From Vibrio splendidus (GTDB lineage Bacteria; Pseudomonadota; Gammaproteobacteria; Enterobacterales; Vibrionaceae): a stretch of DNA of 64,000 bases. Shown piece after piece: positions 8,461-17,494 of this stretch; position 1 is the first letter of the stretch; each line of letters starts with the position of its first letter. A program made the translations under genes and the position numbers. The DNA lies in assembly GCF_003345295.1 (NCBI RefSeq), contig NZ_CP031055.1:2604001-2668000 (forward strand), written 5' to 3'. The notes under the pieces were generated by a model. That model did not search any database. It had not been told where the DNA came from and saw only the letters and a program-made list of their open reading frames with translations.

Positions 8461-10422
8461 ATGAATTATCGCATCGACTTAGCTGTTCTTTCTGAACAAA
8501 AAAATAACTGCCGATTTGGCCTTACGGTACATAACTTAAGTGATCTTGACGTACAAGATTGGTCACTGCATTTTGCCTTTGACCGATTCATCCTTCCTGA
8601 GAGTTTATCGCAAGGTGAACTGACTCAAGTTGGAAGCTATTGCTCGTTCAAACCAAGTTCGCCAGTGTTAAAGGCCAATAACCATTACTACCTTGAATTC
8701 AGTATTCAAAGTGCACCATTTCGTTTCTATTCGGATGGCTTGAATGATGCCTTTATCCAATCACATCATGATGGAGAAACATCGGTACTGCCTGTCGCGA
8801 TATCACCCATTGTACTGGCTTCGCCATACCGTGAACGCAATCAAATTCCTGAAGTAAGCGCAGCTGAAGTGGCATTGATTCCTCAGCCGAATCAGATCGA
8901 ATTTCAGCAAGGTAGTTTCGCGCTAAGTAGATTCGCGCTAAATAACGACTGCAGAATTGAGGTTCAATCTCACCTTGCTGATAAGGCGGTATCTTGGCTG
9001 CAACAAGAATTGCTTTCTACCTTTGAACTATCTCTTTCGAACGCGCTTTCAACTGAACTTTCAAAAGACGAAAGTTGCGACATTCTATTTCGCAGCAACC
9101 CGACGTTAGACGAAGCCGAGTACAAGCTCACCGTCACGGCACAACAAATAATGGTTGAATCAGGTAGCCAATCGGGCTTCACACACGCTGTAGCAAGCTT
9201 AATTCAATTGGTACAACAACTGGATGCCGAGAACTTCTCTGTGCCATGTTGCAAAATCGCCGATCAGCCTCGTTTCAAATACCGAGGCATGATGTTGGAC
9301 TGCGCTCGTCACTTCCACTCGGTAGAGCAAGTGAAGCGCTTAATCAATCAACTGGCGCACTACAAGTTCAACGTTTTTCATTGGCATCTAACTGACGATG
9401 AAGGTTGGAGAATTGAGATTAAGAGCCTACCTCAGCTTACTGAAATCGGCGCTTGGCGTGGTCCTGATCATGCACTAGAACCGCAATACACCCACATTGC
9501 TGACAATTATGGCGGCTTCTACACGCAACAACAGATTCGTGAAGTGATTGAATATGCTGAGCAGCGCAGTATCACGGTTATTCCTGAAATCGATATCCCA
9601 GGACACTGTCGCGCCGCGATCAAATCACTGCCAGACATGCTAGTTGAGCAAGCAGACACCACACAATACAAGAGCATTCAGCACTACAACGACAACGTGC
9701 TAAATCCAGGTTTACCGGGTACTTACCAATTCCTAGATGCCGTTATTGAAGAAGTGGCAGAGCTTTTCCCTAGCAAATTGATCCACATGGGCGCAGATGA
9801 AGTGCCACCAGGAGTGTGGAGCAACAGCCCTGCTGCTCAAGCTCTGATGAAAGAGCATCAATATAAAGACAGTAAAGACTTGCAAGGTCACCTATTCCGT
9901 TATGCCGAGAACAAACTCAAGCAACTTGGCAAGCGCATGGTGGGCTGGGAAGAAGCGCAACACGGCGACAAAGTCAGTAAAGAGACCATCATCTACTCGT
10001 GGCTCAGTGAAGAAGCGGCAGTGAATTGCGCTCGCCAAGGCTTTGATGTGGTGCTGCAACCGGCACAATTTACCTATCTCGACATGACCCAAGATTATGC
10101 ACCGGAAGAACCGGGCGTAGATTGGGCTGCCGTAATCCCATTAGAACAAGCTTATACCTACGAAGCGCTTGCTGAAATATCCGACACCGACCCAATTCGT
10201 AAGCGGATCCGCGGAATTCAGTGTGCTCTATGGTGTGAGATCGTCACCAATCAAAAGCGTATGGATTACATGGTATTCCCAAGAATTAGCGCTTTAGCTG
10301 AAGGATGTTGGACACATAAAAACAACCGAAACTGGCTAGATTACTTGTCTCGCCTAAAGGGTCACCTGCCATTACTCGACAGACTCAATGTTGACTATCG
10401 CAACCCTTGGAAAGCTCAATAA
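8461..10422 (+). CDS. Family GH20 beta-N-acetylhexosaminidase, cytoplasmic
   Basis: A 653-residue hexosaminidase. It has an N-terminal beta-rich region (about 1-130), then a GH20b-like domain (to about 265), then the GH20 TIM barrel beginning FKYRGMMLDCARHF. The catalytic Asp-Glu pair is in HMGADEVPPGVW. The substrate-pocket motif HWHLTDDEGWRIEI is also present. No signal peptide is seen, so it should remove terminal GlcNAc from chitin oligosaccharides in the cytoplasm. It competes with the chitobiose phosphorylase encoded downstream for short substrates. It lies in the chitin operon between the kinase and the phosphorylase. Its role on chitin rather than other GlcNAc glycans is inferred from the cluster. 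Confidence 0.87.
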   Translation: MNYRIDLAVLSEQKNNCRFGLTVHNLSDLDVQDWSLHFAFDRFILPESLSQGELTQVGSYCSFKPSSPVLKANNHYYLEFSIQSAPFRFYSDGLNDAFIQSHHDGETSVLPVAISPIVLASPYRERNQIPEVSAAEVALIPQPNQIEFQQGSFALSRFALNNDCRIEVQSHLADKAVSWLQQELLSTFELSLSNALSTELSKDESCDILFRSNPTLDEAEYKLTVTAQQIMVESGSQSGFTHAVASLIQLVQQLDAENFSVPCCKIADQPRFKYRGMMLDCARHFHSVEQVKRLINQLAHYKFNVFHWHLTDDEGWRIEIKSLPQLTEIGAWRGPDHALEPQYTHIADNYGGFYTQQQIREVIEYAEQRSITVIPEIDIPGHCRAAIKSLPDMLVEQADTTQYKSIQHYNDNVLNPGLPGTYQFLDAVIEEVAELFPSKLIHMGADEVPPGVWSNSPAAQALMKEHQYKDSKDLQGHLFRYAENKLKQLGKRMVGWEEAQHGDKVSKETIIYSWLSEEAAVNCARQGFDVVLQPAQFTYLDMTQDYAPEEPGVDWAAVIPLEQAYTYEALAEISDTDPIRKRIRGIQCALWCEIVTNQKRMDYMVFPRISALAEGCWTHKNNRNWLDYLSRLKGHLPLLDRLNVDYRNPWKAQ

Positions 10423-10550
10423 AACAAAACCAAAGCACACTCACACCGAGTGTCAGCTTAACCCTGATTAAGGTGTTCAGTCAGATAAGACTCAGCATCA
10501 CTATTTAAAAATTAGCTGCATAGATGCAGTTTGTTAAAAAGGAAATGACA

Positions 10551-12956
10551 ATGAAATACGGCTATTTCGATAACGACAATCGCGAATACGTCATCACTCG
10601 CCCTGATGTACCAGCACCATGGACCAACTACCTAGGTACTGAAAAGTTTTGTACCGTGATTTCGCACAATGCGGGCGGTTACTCGTTCTACAATTCTCCG
10701 GAATACAACCGTGTTACTAAGTTCCGTCCAAACGGTACATTCGACCGTCCAGGACACTATGTTTATCTGCGTGATGATGAGACAGGTGATTACTGGTCTA
10801 TCTCTTGGCAGCCAGTGGCAAAAAGCCTAGATGAAGCGAACTACGAAGTTCGTCACGGCCTGTCATACTCAAAATTCAAGTGTGAATACAGTGGCATTAC
10901 AGCAACCAAAACGTTATTCGTACCTAAGGGCGAAGATGCGGAAGTTTGGGACGTCGTGCTGAAGAACAACACTGACAAGCCAAGAACCATCAGCACTTTC
11001 TCATTTGTTGAGTTCTCTTTCAGTCATATTCAATCAGATAACCAGAACCATCAGATGTCTTTGTACTCTGCGGGTACGTCTTACCAAGAAGGTGTGTTGG
11101 AATACGACCTGTACTACAACACCAACGACTTTGAAGGCTTCTACTACCTAGCATCAACCTTCTCGCCAGACAGCTACGATGGTCAGCGTGACAACTTCCT
11201 TGGCATGTACCGTGACGAAGCAAACCCAATCGCGGTTGAAAATGGCAAGTGTTCTAACAGCGCTCAAACCTGTTACAACCACTGTGGTTCTCTGCATAAG
11301 CAATTTACAATTCAACCGGGTGAAGAGGTTCGCTTTGCGTACGTACTAGGTATCGGCAAAGGCAACGGTGAGCGCCTACGTGAGAAGTACCAAGACACAG
11401 CCAACGTAGATGCGGCTTTCCAAGGTATCAAAGATCACTGGGATGAACGCTGCAACAAGTTCCAAGTTAAGTCTCCAAACGAAGGCTTAGACACCATGAT
11501 CAACACGTGGACGCTTTACCAAGCGGAAACCTGTGTGGTTTGGTCGCGCTTTGCATCCTTCATTGAAGTCGGCGGTCGTACTGGCCTTGGTTACCGTGAC
11601 ACCGCGCAAGACGCGATCTCAGTGCCTCATGCCAACCCACAAATGACCAAGAAACGTATTATCGACCTGCTTCGTGGCCAAGTGAAAGCGGGCTACGGGC
11701 TACACTTGTTCGATCCTGACTGGTTCGATCCAGAGAAAGCCGACGTTGAGCCTTCAAAATCACCAACGGTTGTTCCAACGCCTTCAGACGACGACAAGAT
11801 CCACGGCATTGACGATACCTGTTCTGATGATCACTTGTGGATCGTTCCGACCATCATCAAATACGTGATGGAAACCGGTGAACATGACTTCTTTGACGAA
11901 GTAATTCCATACGCAGACGGTGGCGAAGCGACCGTTTACGAACACATGAAAGCGGCACTGAACTTCTCTGCTGAGTACGTAGGGCAAACCGGTATCTGTA
12001 AAGGTCTACGTGCTGACTGGAATGACTGTTTGAACCTAGGTGGCGGTGAATCTTCAATGGTTTCATTCCTACACTTCTGGGCTCTACAAGAATTTTTAGA
12101 CCTGGCTAAGTTCCGTAATAACGATGTTGATGTCGCTAAATACACAGAAATGGCAGCTAACGTTCGCGAAGCGTGTGAAACACACCTTTGGGATGACGAG
12201 GGTGGCTGGTACATCCGAGGTCTAACTAAAAATGGCGATAAGATTGGTACCGCACAACAAACTGAAGGTCGAGTTCACCTTGAGTCAAACACACTAGCGG
12301 TTCTATCTGGTGCGGTATCTCAAGAGCGTGGCGAGAAAGCGATGGACGCAGTTGATGAGAACCTGTTCTCTGAATACGGCTTACACCTAAACTCTCCATC
12401 ATTTGCTACACCAAATGACGATATCGGCTTTGTGACTCGCGTTTACCAAGGCGTTAAAGAGAACGGCGCTATCTTCTCTCACCCGAACCCATGGGCATGG
12501 GTAGCCGAAGCGAAACTAGGTCGTGGTGACCGTGCGATGAAATTCTACGACGCACTAAATCCATACAACCAAAACGACATGATTGAAACACGCTACGCAG
12601 AACCATACTCGTACGTGCAGTTCATCATGGGTAAAGACCACCAAGACCACGGCCGTGCAAACCACCCTTGGTTAACAGGTACCTCGGGTTGGGCTTACTT
12701 TGCGGTAACCAACTTCATTCTTGGTGTTCGCACAGGCTTTGAAGGCTTAACCGTCGATCCTTGTATCCCAACTGATTGGCCAGAATTCGAGGTAACTCGT
12801 CAATGGCGCGGTGCGACTTACAACATCACAGTGCAAAACCCGAATGCAGTAAGTAAGGGCGTTGCCTCTATCACGATTAACGGTGAGCAGATTGAAGGCG
12901 CAATCCCAGTACAAGCAGAAGGCAGCGTGAACGAAGTTATCGTTGTACTCGGCTAA
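10551..12956 (+). CDS. chbP: N,N'-diacetylchitobiose phosphorylase (GH94)
   Basis: An 801-residue GH94 phosphorylase whose N-terminus (MKYGYFDNDNREYVI...) closely resembles characterised Vibrio chitobiose phosphorylases and has the same length. It splits (GlcNAc)2 with phosphate into GlcNAc and alpha-GlcNAc-1-phosphate without spending ATP. A beta-sandwich domain is followed by an (alpha/alpha)6 barrel. The RADWNDCLN segment near residue 490 carries the probable general-acid Asp, and TGTSGWAYF lines the phosphate site. The start at 10551 is chosen over the in-frame ATG at 10524 because of AAGGAAATGACA just before it and agreement with known proteins. The GlcNAc-1-phosphate mutase encoded next would take its product. 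Confidence 0.93.
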   Translation: MKYGYFDNDNREYVITRPDVPAPWTNYLGTEKFCTVISHNAGGYSFYNSPEYNRVTKFRPNGTFDRPGHYVYLRDDETGDYWSISWQPVAKSLDEANYEVRHGLSYSKFKCEYSGITATKTLFVPKGEDAEVWDVVLKNNTDKPRTISTFSFVEFSFSHIQSDNQNHQMSLYSAGTSYQEGVLEYDLYYNTNDFEGFYYLASTFSPDSYDGQRDNFLGMYRDEANPIAVENGKCSNSAQTCYNHCGSLHKQFTIQPGEEVRFAYVLGIGKGNGERLREKYQDTANVDAAFQGIKDHWDERCNKFQVKSPNEGLDTMINTWTLYQAETCVVWSRFASFIEVGGRTGLGYRDTAQDAISVPHANPQMTKKRIIDLLRGQVKAGYGLHLFDPDWFDPEKADVEPSKSPTVVPTPSDDDKIHGIDDTCSDDHLWIVPTIIKYVMETGEHDFFDEVIPYADGGEATVYEHMKAALNFSAEYVGQTGICKGLRADWNDCLNLGGGESSMVSFLHFWALQEFLDLAKFRNNDVDVAKYTEMAANVREACETHLWDDEGGWYIRGLTKNGDKIGTAQQTEGRVHLESNTLAVLSGAVSQERGEKAMDAVDENLFSEYGLHLNSPSFATPNDDIGFVTRVYQGVKENGAIFSHPNPWAWVAEAKLGRGDRAMKFYDALNPYNQNDMIETRYAEPYSYVQFIMGKDHQDHGRANHPWLTGTSGWAYFAVTNFILGVRTGFEGLTVDPCIPTDWPEFEVTRQWRGATYNITVQNPNAVSKGVASITINGEQIEGAIPVQAEGSVNEVIVVLG

Positions 12957-12979
12957 TCACTTAATTTGATGAACAGCTC

Positions 12980-13009
12980 CTATCTCAAGTCTTTACTGGC
13001 TTAAGATAG
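12980..13009 (+). repeat. Imperfect hairpin between chbP and the mutase gene
   Basis: CTATCTCAAG (12980-12989) pairs with CTTAAGATAG (13000-13009) with one mismatch around a 10-base loop, 20 bases before the mutase start. No T-run follows. It may be a mRNA-processing structure. Confidence 0.35.
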
Positions 13010-13030
13010 TGAGACTAAAAGGATTTTCTA

Positions 13031-14443
13031 ATGATTAAATTTGGTACTGGCGGCTGGCGCGCGTTTATTGGTGAAGAGTTCACTAGAGAAAACGTTCGCT
13101 TAGTGGCACAAGCACTCTCTAACATCATCAATAATGAAGATGCAGCAAAGAACGGCTTCGTTATCGGTTACGACCGCCGCTTCCTTTCAGATAAAGCCGC
13201 GTGCTGGTTTGCTGAAGTATTGGCAGCCAACAACATCAAAGTGAGCTTTATCGACAAGTTCGTTCCGACTCCTATCGTGATGTTCCAAGCGAAAGAGATG
13301 GGATGTGTCTACTCAGCCTGTATTACTGCTTCTCACAACCCAGCAGACTATAACGGTATAAAGATCTTCATTGAAGGTGGCCGTGATGCAGACGAGATCA
13401 TCACAGAAAAGATCGAACAACAAATTTCGAACCTAACCAGTGAGGATGTCGTCAGAGTCGATTTTGAACAAGCATTGAACGACAAAGAAATTGAAATCAT
13501 CAATCCGATGAACGCCTTTGTTGACTCGATCATTAATGCTATTGATATTGAATCGATTAAACAAGCCAACCTAAAAGTTCTGATCGATCCAATGTTCGGT
13601 GTAGCGAAAAACGCACTGCAAACCGTGTTAATCAGCGCTCGCTGTGATGTCGACGTGATCAACGATGGTAAGAACCCAGATTTCGGTGGTCTCATGCCAT
13701 CTCCTAATGCAGCTACGCTCTACCGCTTGAAGCATTTGGTAGCAGCAGAAGGCTATGACATTGGTATTGGTACCGATGGCGATGCCGACCGTTTAGGCAT
13801 CATCGATGAGAAAGGTCACTTCATTCACCCTAACGAAGTGTTACTGCTTCTTTACTACTACTTATTGGAATACAAAGGCTGGAAAGGCTCTGTCGTGCGT
13901 AACATCGCCACCACACATCTGCTCGACAAAGTAGCGGCAGACCATGGTGAGAAGAGCTTTGAGGTTCCTGTAGGCTTTAAGCATATCAGCTCTCAAATGG
14001 AAGCCGATGATTCACTAATTGGCGGTGAAAGCTCTGGCGGTTTAACTATTCGAGGTCACATCAAAGGTAAGGATGGCGTGTTCGCATCGAGCTTACTGGT
14101 TGAGATGATCAGTGTGACAGGTAAGAAACTCTCTGAGCTGCTTGATGAAATCTACTCTAAGTATGGCTATGCGTATACGGCAGAAGGCGATTGCAAGTTT
14201 AAACCTTCAGAGAAGGAAGCGCTCTACACCAAGATCTACGTCGAAAAACAACTGCCTGAATTTGAATACGAAATTGAAAAAGTCAGCTATGAAGATGGTG
14301 CCAAGGTGTACTTCAAGAATGGCGGCTGGGTGATTGCTCGTTTCTCAGGAACTGAGCCATTGCTACGAATCTTCGCTGAAATGGAAGATAAAGACACTGC
14401 AGAACATGTTCTTCAAAAAGTGAAAGACTTCCTCTCTCTATAG
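13031..14443 (+). CDS. Alpha-D-phosphohexomutase, probable GlcNAc-1-phosphate mutase
   Basis: A 470-residue four-domain phosphohexomutase. The phosphoserine loop is TASHNPADYNG (near residue 100), the metal loop is GTDGDADRLG (near 247), the sugar loop is GGESSGGL, and the phosphate-binding loop is RFSGTEPLLR near the C-terminus. All catalytic motifs are intact. As the last gene of the chitin operon, directly after the chitobiose phosphorylase, it should convert GlcNAc-1-phosphate to GlcNAc-6-phosphate for deacetylation by NagA elsewhere. The reaction on GlcNAc phosphates is inferred from context; the family also contains glucose and mannose mutases. The ribosome-binding site is AAAAGGA. A strong terminator follows at 14520. 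Confidence 0.86.
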   Translation: MIKFGTGGWRAFIGEEFTRENVRLVAQALSNIINNEDAAKNGFVIGYDRRFLSDKAACWFAEVLAANNIKVSFIDKFVPTPIVMFQAKEMGCVYSACITASHNPADYNGIKIFIEGGRDADEIITEKIEQQISNLTSEDVVRVDFEQALNDKEIEIINPMNAFVDSIINAIDIESIKQANLKVLIDPMFGVAKNALQTVLISARCDVDVINDGKNPDFGGLMPSPNAATLYRLKHLVAAEGYDIGIGTDGDADRLGIIDEKGHFIHPNEVLLLLYYYLLEYKGWKGSVVRNIATTHLLDKVAADHGEKSFEVPVGFKHISSQMEADDSLIGGESSGGLTIRGHIKGKDGVFASSLLVEMISVTGKKLSELLDEIYSKYGYAYTAEGDCKFKPSEKEALYTKIYVEKQLPEFEYEIEKVSYEDGAKVYFKNGGWVIARFSGTEPLLRIFAEMEDKDTAEHVLQKVKDFLSL

Positions 14444-14519
14444 GCTTATAGAGCGCAGCAGTCTTGTATGGGACTTAACAAATCACTGCCTTGTTAACCC
14501 CTATAGATGAAGAACTTTT

Positions 14520-14554
14520 GCCCAGTACTTTCGATTAAAGTGCTGGGCTTTTTT
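14520..14554 (+). terminator. Rho-independent terminator of the chitin operon
   Basis: A 12-base stem (GCCCAGTACTTT with AAAGTGCTGGGC, one G-U pair) with loop CGATT is followed by six T. It ends the + strand cluster before the convergent fbpC gene. Confidence 0.88.
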
Positions 14555-14595
14555 ATGGTTCATCACGAATTATCGGTACTATGAGTTGTACCTAA

Positions 14596-15624
14596 TTAGA
14601 AAGCCAATACGCCTTTGGTATCCACTTTTACGTTGACCGGCATACCAACTTCAAGCGCTTCTGACGAGGTTGCCAATAGCTTTTGACCATGTGCTTCAAT
14701 AACATAACGACAGTGGTCGCCCATAAATTGCTGTTCTAGCACTGAAATAGCACTGTCTTGTTCGTAACTAGCTTGGATATGCTGTGGTCTTAAAAGAAGC
14801 TCACACGCACTGCCAAATTCAATCTCCGTTTGTGGTTTAGCTTCAACCACACCTAAGCTGGTTTCAAACTCCAGCTCTGAAATACGCTGTGCATTGAGGT
14901 AACTGCCGCCGCCCAAAAAGTCTGCAACAAACTTACTCGAAGGGTGGAAATAAAGCTCCGATGCCGAACCATACTGTTCAATCACACCATGGTTCATTAC
15001 TGCCATCTTGTCTGCAAACGCGAACGCCTCTTCACGACTGTGAGTCACAAAAATAGCCGTCACACCCTGCTTCTTAAATATTTTACGAATCTGAGAGATC
15101 AACTCATGGCGAACCTGAGTATCGATATTTGAGAAAGGTTCATCCAATAACAATAAATCTGGCTTGTATGCTAAAGAACGAGCAATCGCTACGCGCTGCT
15201 GTTGACCACCAGAAAGTTGATGTGGGTATCGGTCACCGAATTCATCTAAATGAACCAGCTCCAACATCTCTTGGACTTTCTCTTTCTTTTGCTGATCAGA
15301 GAGATCTTTAAGGCCAAAACCAACATTCTGGTTTACCGTCAGGTGCGGAAACAGGGCGTAATCTTGGAAAATCATACCGATGTTTCGTTGCTCTGGTGGC
15401 AACCAATTATCACCATCATCAATGGTTTGACAGTTCAAGCTCATGATTCCGCTACTTAATGGAAGCAGCCCTGCAACCGCCTTAAGCAAAGTCGTTTTTC
15501 CGCAGCCACTGGCACCAAGAAGACAAACGATTTCACCATGCTCAACTTCTAACGAGAGCGATTCCAAGATGGTTTGCGACTCATATTTACAAGTCAGATC
15601 TTTAATTGATAATGCACAACTCAT
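14596..15624 (-). CDS. fbpC: Ferric iron ABC transporter ATP-binding protein
   Basis: A 342-residue ATPase of the FbpC/PotA type. Walker A is GASGCGKTT, the signature is LSGGQQQRVAIAR, and Walker B is LLLDEPFSNID. A C-terminal TOBE-like regulatory domain (about residues 240-340) is present. It energises Fe(III) import with FbpB and FbpA. Its ATG overlaps the fbpB stop codon as TAATG, so translation is coupled. A Fur-like box lies upstream of fbpA, the first gene of the group. Confidence 0.9.
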   Translation of the reverse strand: MSCALSIKDLTCKYESQTILESLSLEVEHGEIVCLLGASGCGKTTLLKAVAGLLPLSSGIMSLNCQTIDDGDNWLPPEQRNIGMIFQDYALFPHLTVNQNVGFGLKDLSDQQKKEKVQEMLELVHLDEFGDRYPHQLSGGQQQRVAIARSLAYKPDLLLLDEPFSNIDTQVRHELISQIRKIFKKQGVTAIFVTHSREEAFAFADKMAVMNHGVIEQYGSASELYFHPSSKFVADFLGGGSYLNAQRISELEFETSLGVVEAKPQTEIEFGSACELLLRPQHIQASYEQDSAISVLEQQFMGDHCRYVIEAHGQKLLATSSEALEVGMPVNVKVDTKGVLAF

Positions 15625-17249
15625 TAGTGTTTCTGCTCCAAAGAACGGTTGACGATGATCAGAGGAATTAAACCCACCAACACCAATAATACAGCAGGCA
15701 TTGCCGCCAACTCTAGGTGCTCATCTGAGGCATAGTTATAAACATAGGTCGCCAATGTTTCGAAGTTGAAAGGACGTAACAGCAATGCCGCATTTAGCTC
15801 TTTCATTGATTCGATAAACACCAGTAAACCTGCGATCAACGCGCCGCGTTTAATCAAAGGTAAATGAACACGACGTAACATCTGGTTGGTATTACAACCC
15901 ATGGTTTTAGAAGCCATATCCAATGAAGGAGATACTTTACTCAAGCTACTTTCGATACTGCCGATCGCCACTGCCGAAAAACGCACGACCATTGCAAAGA
16001 TAAGCGCAAACATGGAACCAGAGAAGATCAAACCAGGTCGCCCCCACTCCATCACTTTAGCGATGTCATTGACCAAGTGATCCATAAACAACACGGGTAC
16101 CATCACGCCAATCGCTAACACGGTGCCTGGAACGGCATAGCCCATCGAAGCAATACGCATGTAAGACTGATTTTTCTTACTTGGGCTAACACGTTGATTA
16201 AAATTCACAATCATCGCAATGATTACGCCAATAATCGCCGCGACTACTGACACATAAAGGCTGTTAACCGCATACTCTCTGAATTCAGGCGTCCAGCTTT
16301 GCGCAAAGTATTTGTAGGCATAGATCATCAACTGACCGAGAGGAAACAAGAATGCAACGCACACTAATCCCCAACACCAGAACAGTGCCAACCATTTTTT
16401 CCAACCGGACAAGTCGTAGCGAAAGTCTTCACGACTGCTGAATTGATTCTGGAACAGTTTCTGTTTACGACGGCTATAGCGCTCTGAACTCAACAGTAGG
16501 ATCACGATAACCAGCATAATTGCCGATATTTTCGCTGCAGCCGTTAAACTTGAGTAACCTAACCAGGTATCGTAAACCGCTGTCGTTAAGGTATTGACTG
16601 CAAAGTAACTCACGGTACCAAAGTCACCGATGGTTTCCATTGCGACAAGCGATAGACCTACCGCCATAGAAGGACGAACAAGCGGTAAAGAAATACGACG
16701 AAAGCTTTCCCAAGGTGAACATTTTAGCAACCGAGCGGATTGCAATAAGGAGACGTTTTGCTCCATAAAGGCCGCGCGGCACAACAAGTAAACATACGGG
16801 TAAAGAACGAGGGACAGAACAATAATGGCACCCGATAAGGTTCTAATATCCGGGAACCAATACTCACCGGGTCCCCACCCAGTCAGATCTCGCAGTAGCA
16901 CTTGAACAGGGCCTGCAAAGTCGAACCAATCGGTAAAGATATACCCGACAATATAGCCTGGCATAGCTAATGGCAGTACCAGTGCCCACTGTAAAACACG
17001 CTCACCCGGCACACGGCACATGGCCATAATCCAAGCAGACGGAATACCAAAAACTAAAGACAGGAACATGGTTCCTATGACTAAAACCACCGTATTGTAA
17101 GCATAGGTGGGCATCACTGTGGACATCAGATGAGAAAATAGCTCATCTGTTTCTCCAACAGCCGTCGTAAAAATCGCTAAGATCGGTAAAACCAGCAATA
17201 CTGCAATAATGCCGCTACTGGTGTTCCATAAATAATTCTTTTCTTTCAT
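15624..17249 (-). CDS. fbpB: Ferric iron ABC transporter permease (fused double domain)
   Basis: A 541-residue membrane protein with about twelve predicted helices and two BPD-transport permease units, the normal FbpB arrangement. EAA-like loops appear in LLQSARLLKCSPWESF in the first half and LDMASKTMGCNTNQMLRRVHLPL in the second. It forms the inner-membrane channel for iron delivered by FbpA. A hairpin and an 18-bp palindrome lie between fbpA and this gene, consistent with lower or separately controlled expression of the membrane part. It overlaps fbpC by one base. Confidence 0.9.
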   Translation of the reverse strand: MKEKNYLWNTSSGIIAVLLVLPILAIFTTAVGETDELFSHLMSTVMPTYAYNTVVLVIGTMFLSLVFGIPSAWIMAMCRVPGERVLQWALVLPLAMPGYIVGYIFTDWFDFAGPVQVLLRDLTGWGPGEYWFPDIRTLSGAIIVLSLVLYPYVYLLCRAAFMEQNVSLLQSARLLKCSPWESFRRISLPLVRPSMAVGLSLVAMETIGDFGTVSYFAVNTLTTAVYDTWLGYSSLTAAAKISAIMLVIVILLLSSERYSRRKQKLFQNQFSSREDFRYDLSGWKKWLALFWCWGLVCVAFLFPLGQLMIYAYKYFAQSWTPEFREYAVNSLYVSVVAAIIGVIIAMIVNFNQRVSPSKKNQSYMRIASMGYAVPGTVLAIGVMVPVLFMDHLVNDIAKVMEWGRPGLIFSGSMFALIFAMVVRFSAVAIGSIESSLSKVSPSLDMASKTMGCNTNQMLRRVHLPLIKRGALIAGLLVFIESMKELNAALLLRPFNFETLATYVYNYASDEHLELAAMPAVLLVLVGLIPLIIVNRSLEQKH

Positions 17250-17282
17250 CGCCTAACTACAACGAGGCTTAATGAAACACAA

Positions 17283-17300
17283 ATGCATTTGCAAATACAT
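17283..17300. promoter_or_regulatory. 18-bp near-perfect palindrome upstream of fbpB
   Basis: ATGCATTTGCAAATACAT reads the same on both strands except for one symmetric pair, and is centred on TTTGCAAA, 33 bases upstream of the fbpB start. It does not fit the Fur consensus well. It could be an operator for an internal promoter; no regulator is named. Confidence 0.4.
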
Positions 17301-17424
17301 CTCATATCCTTTTAATGGTGGGGTTATTTATACCCATATACTGTAACGACTTCAAGGTGAGATGCTAATAACTCAAGGGATCAACGACGAGCTTTGTATC
17401 AAAAAGTGATTTTCCAAAAACAAA

Positions 17425-17460
17425 CAACCCCAAGTGACCGAAAATGGCGACTTGAGGTTG
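17425..17460 (-). terminator. Hairpin with T-run between fbpA and fbpB
   Basis: On the - strand the arms CAACCTCAAGT and ACTTGGGGTTG pair with one mismatch and are followed by TTTGTTTTTGG. Lying just after the fbpA stop, it probably ends most transcripts there so that the binding protein is made in excess over the permease. Confidence 0.7.
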
Positions 17461-17494
17461 TCATTTTACTTGGGCCGAAGCCTACAGTAATAAA

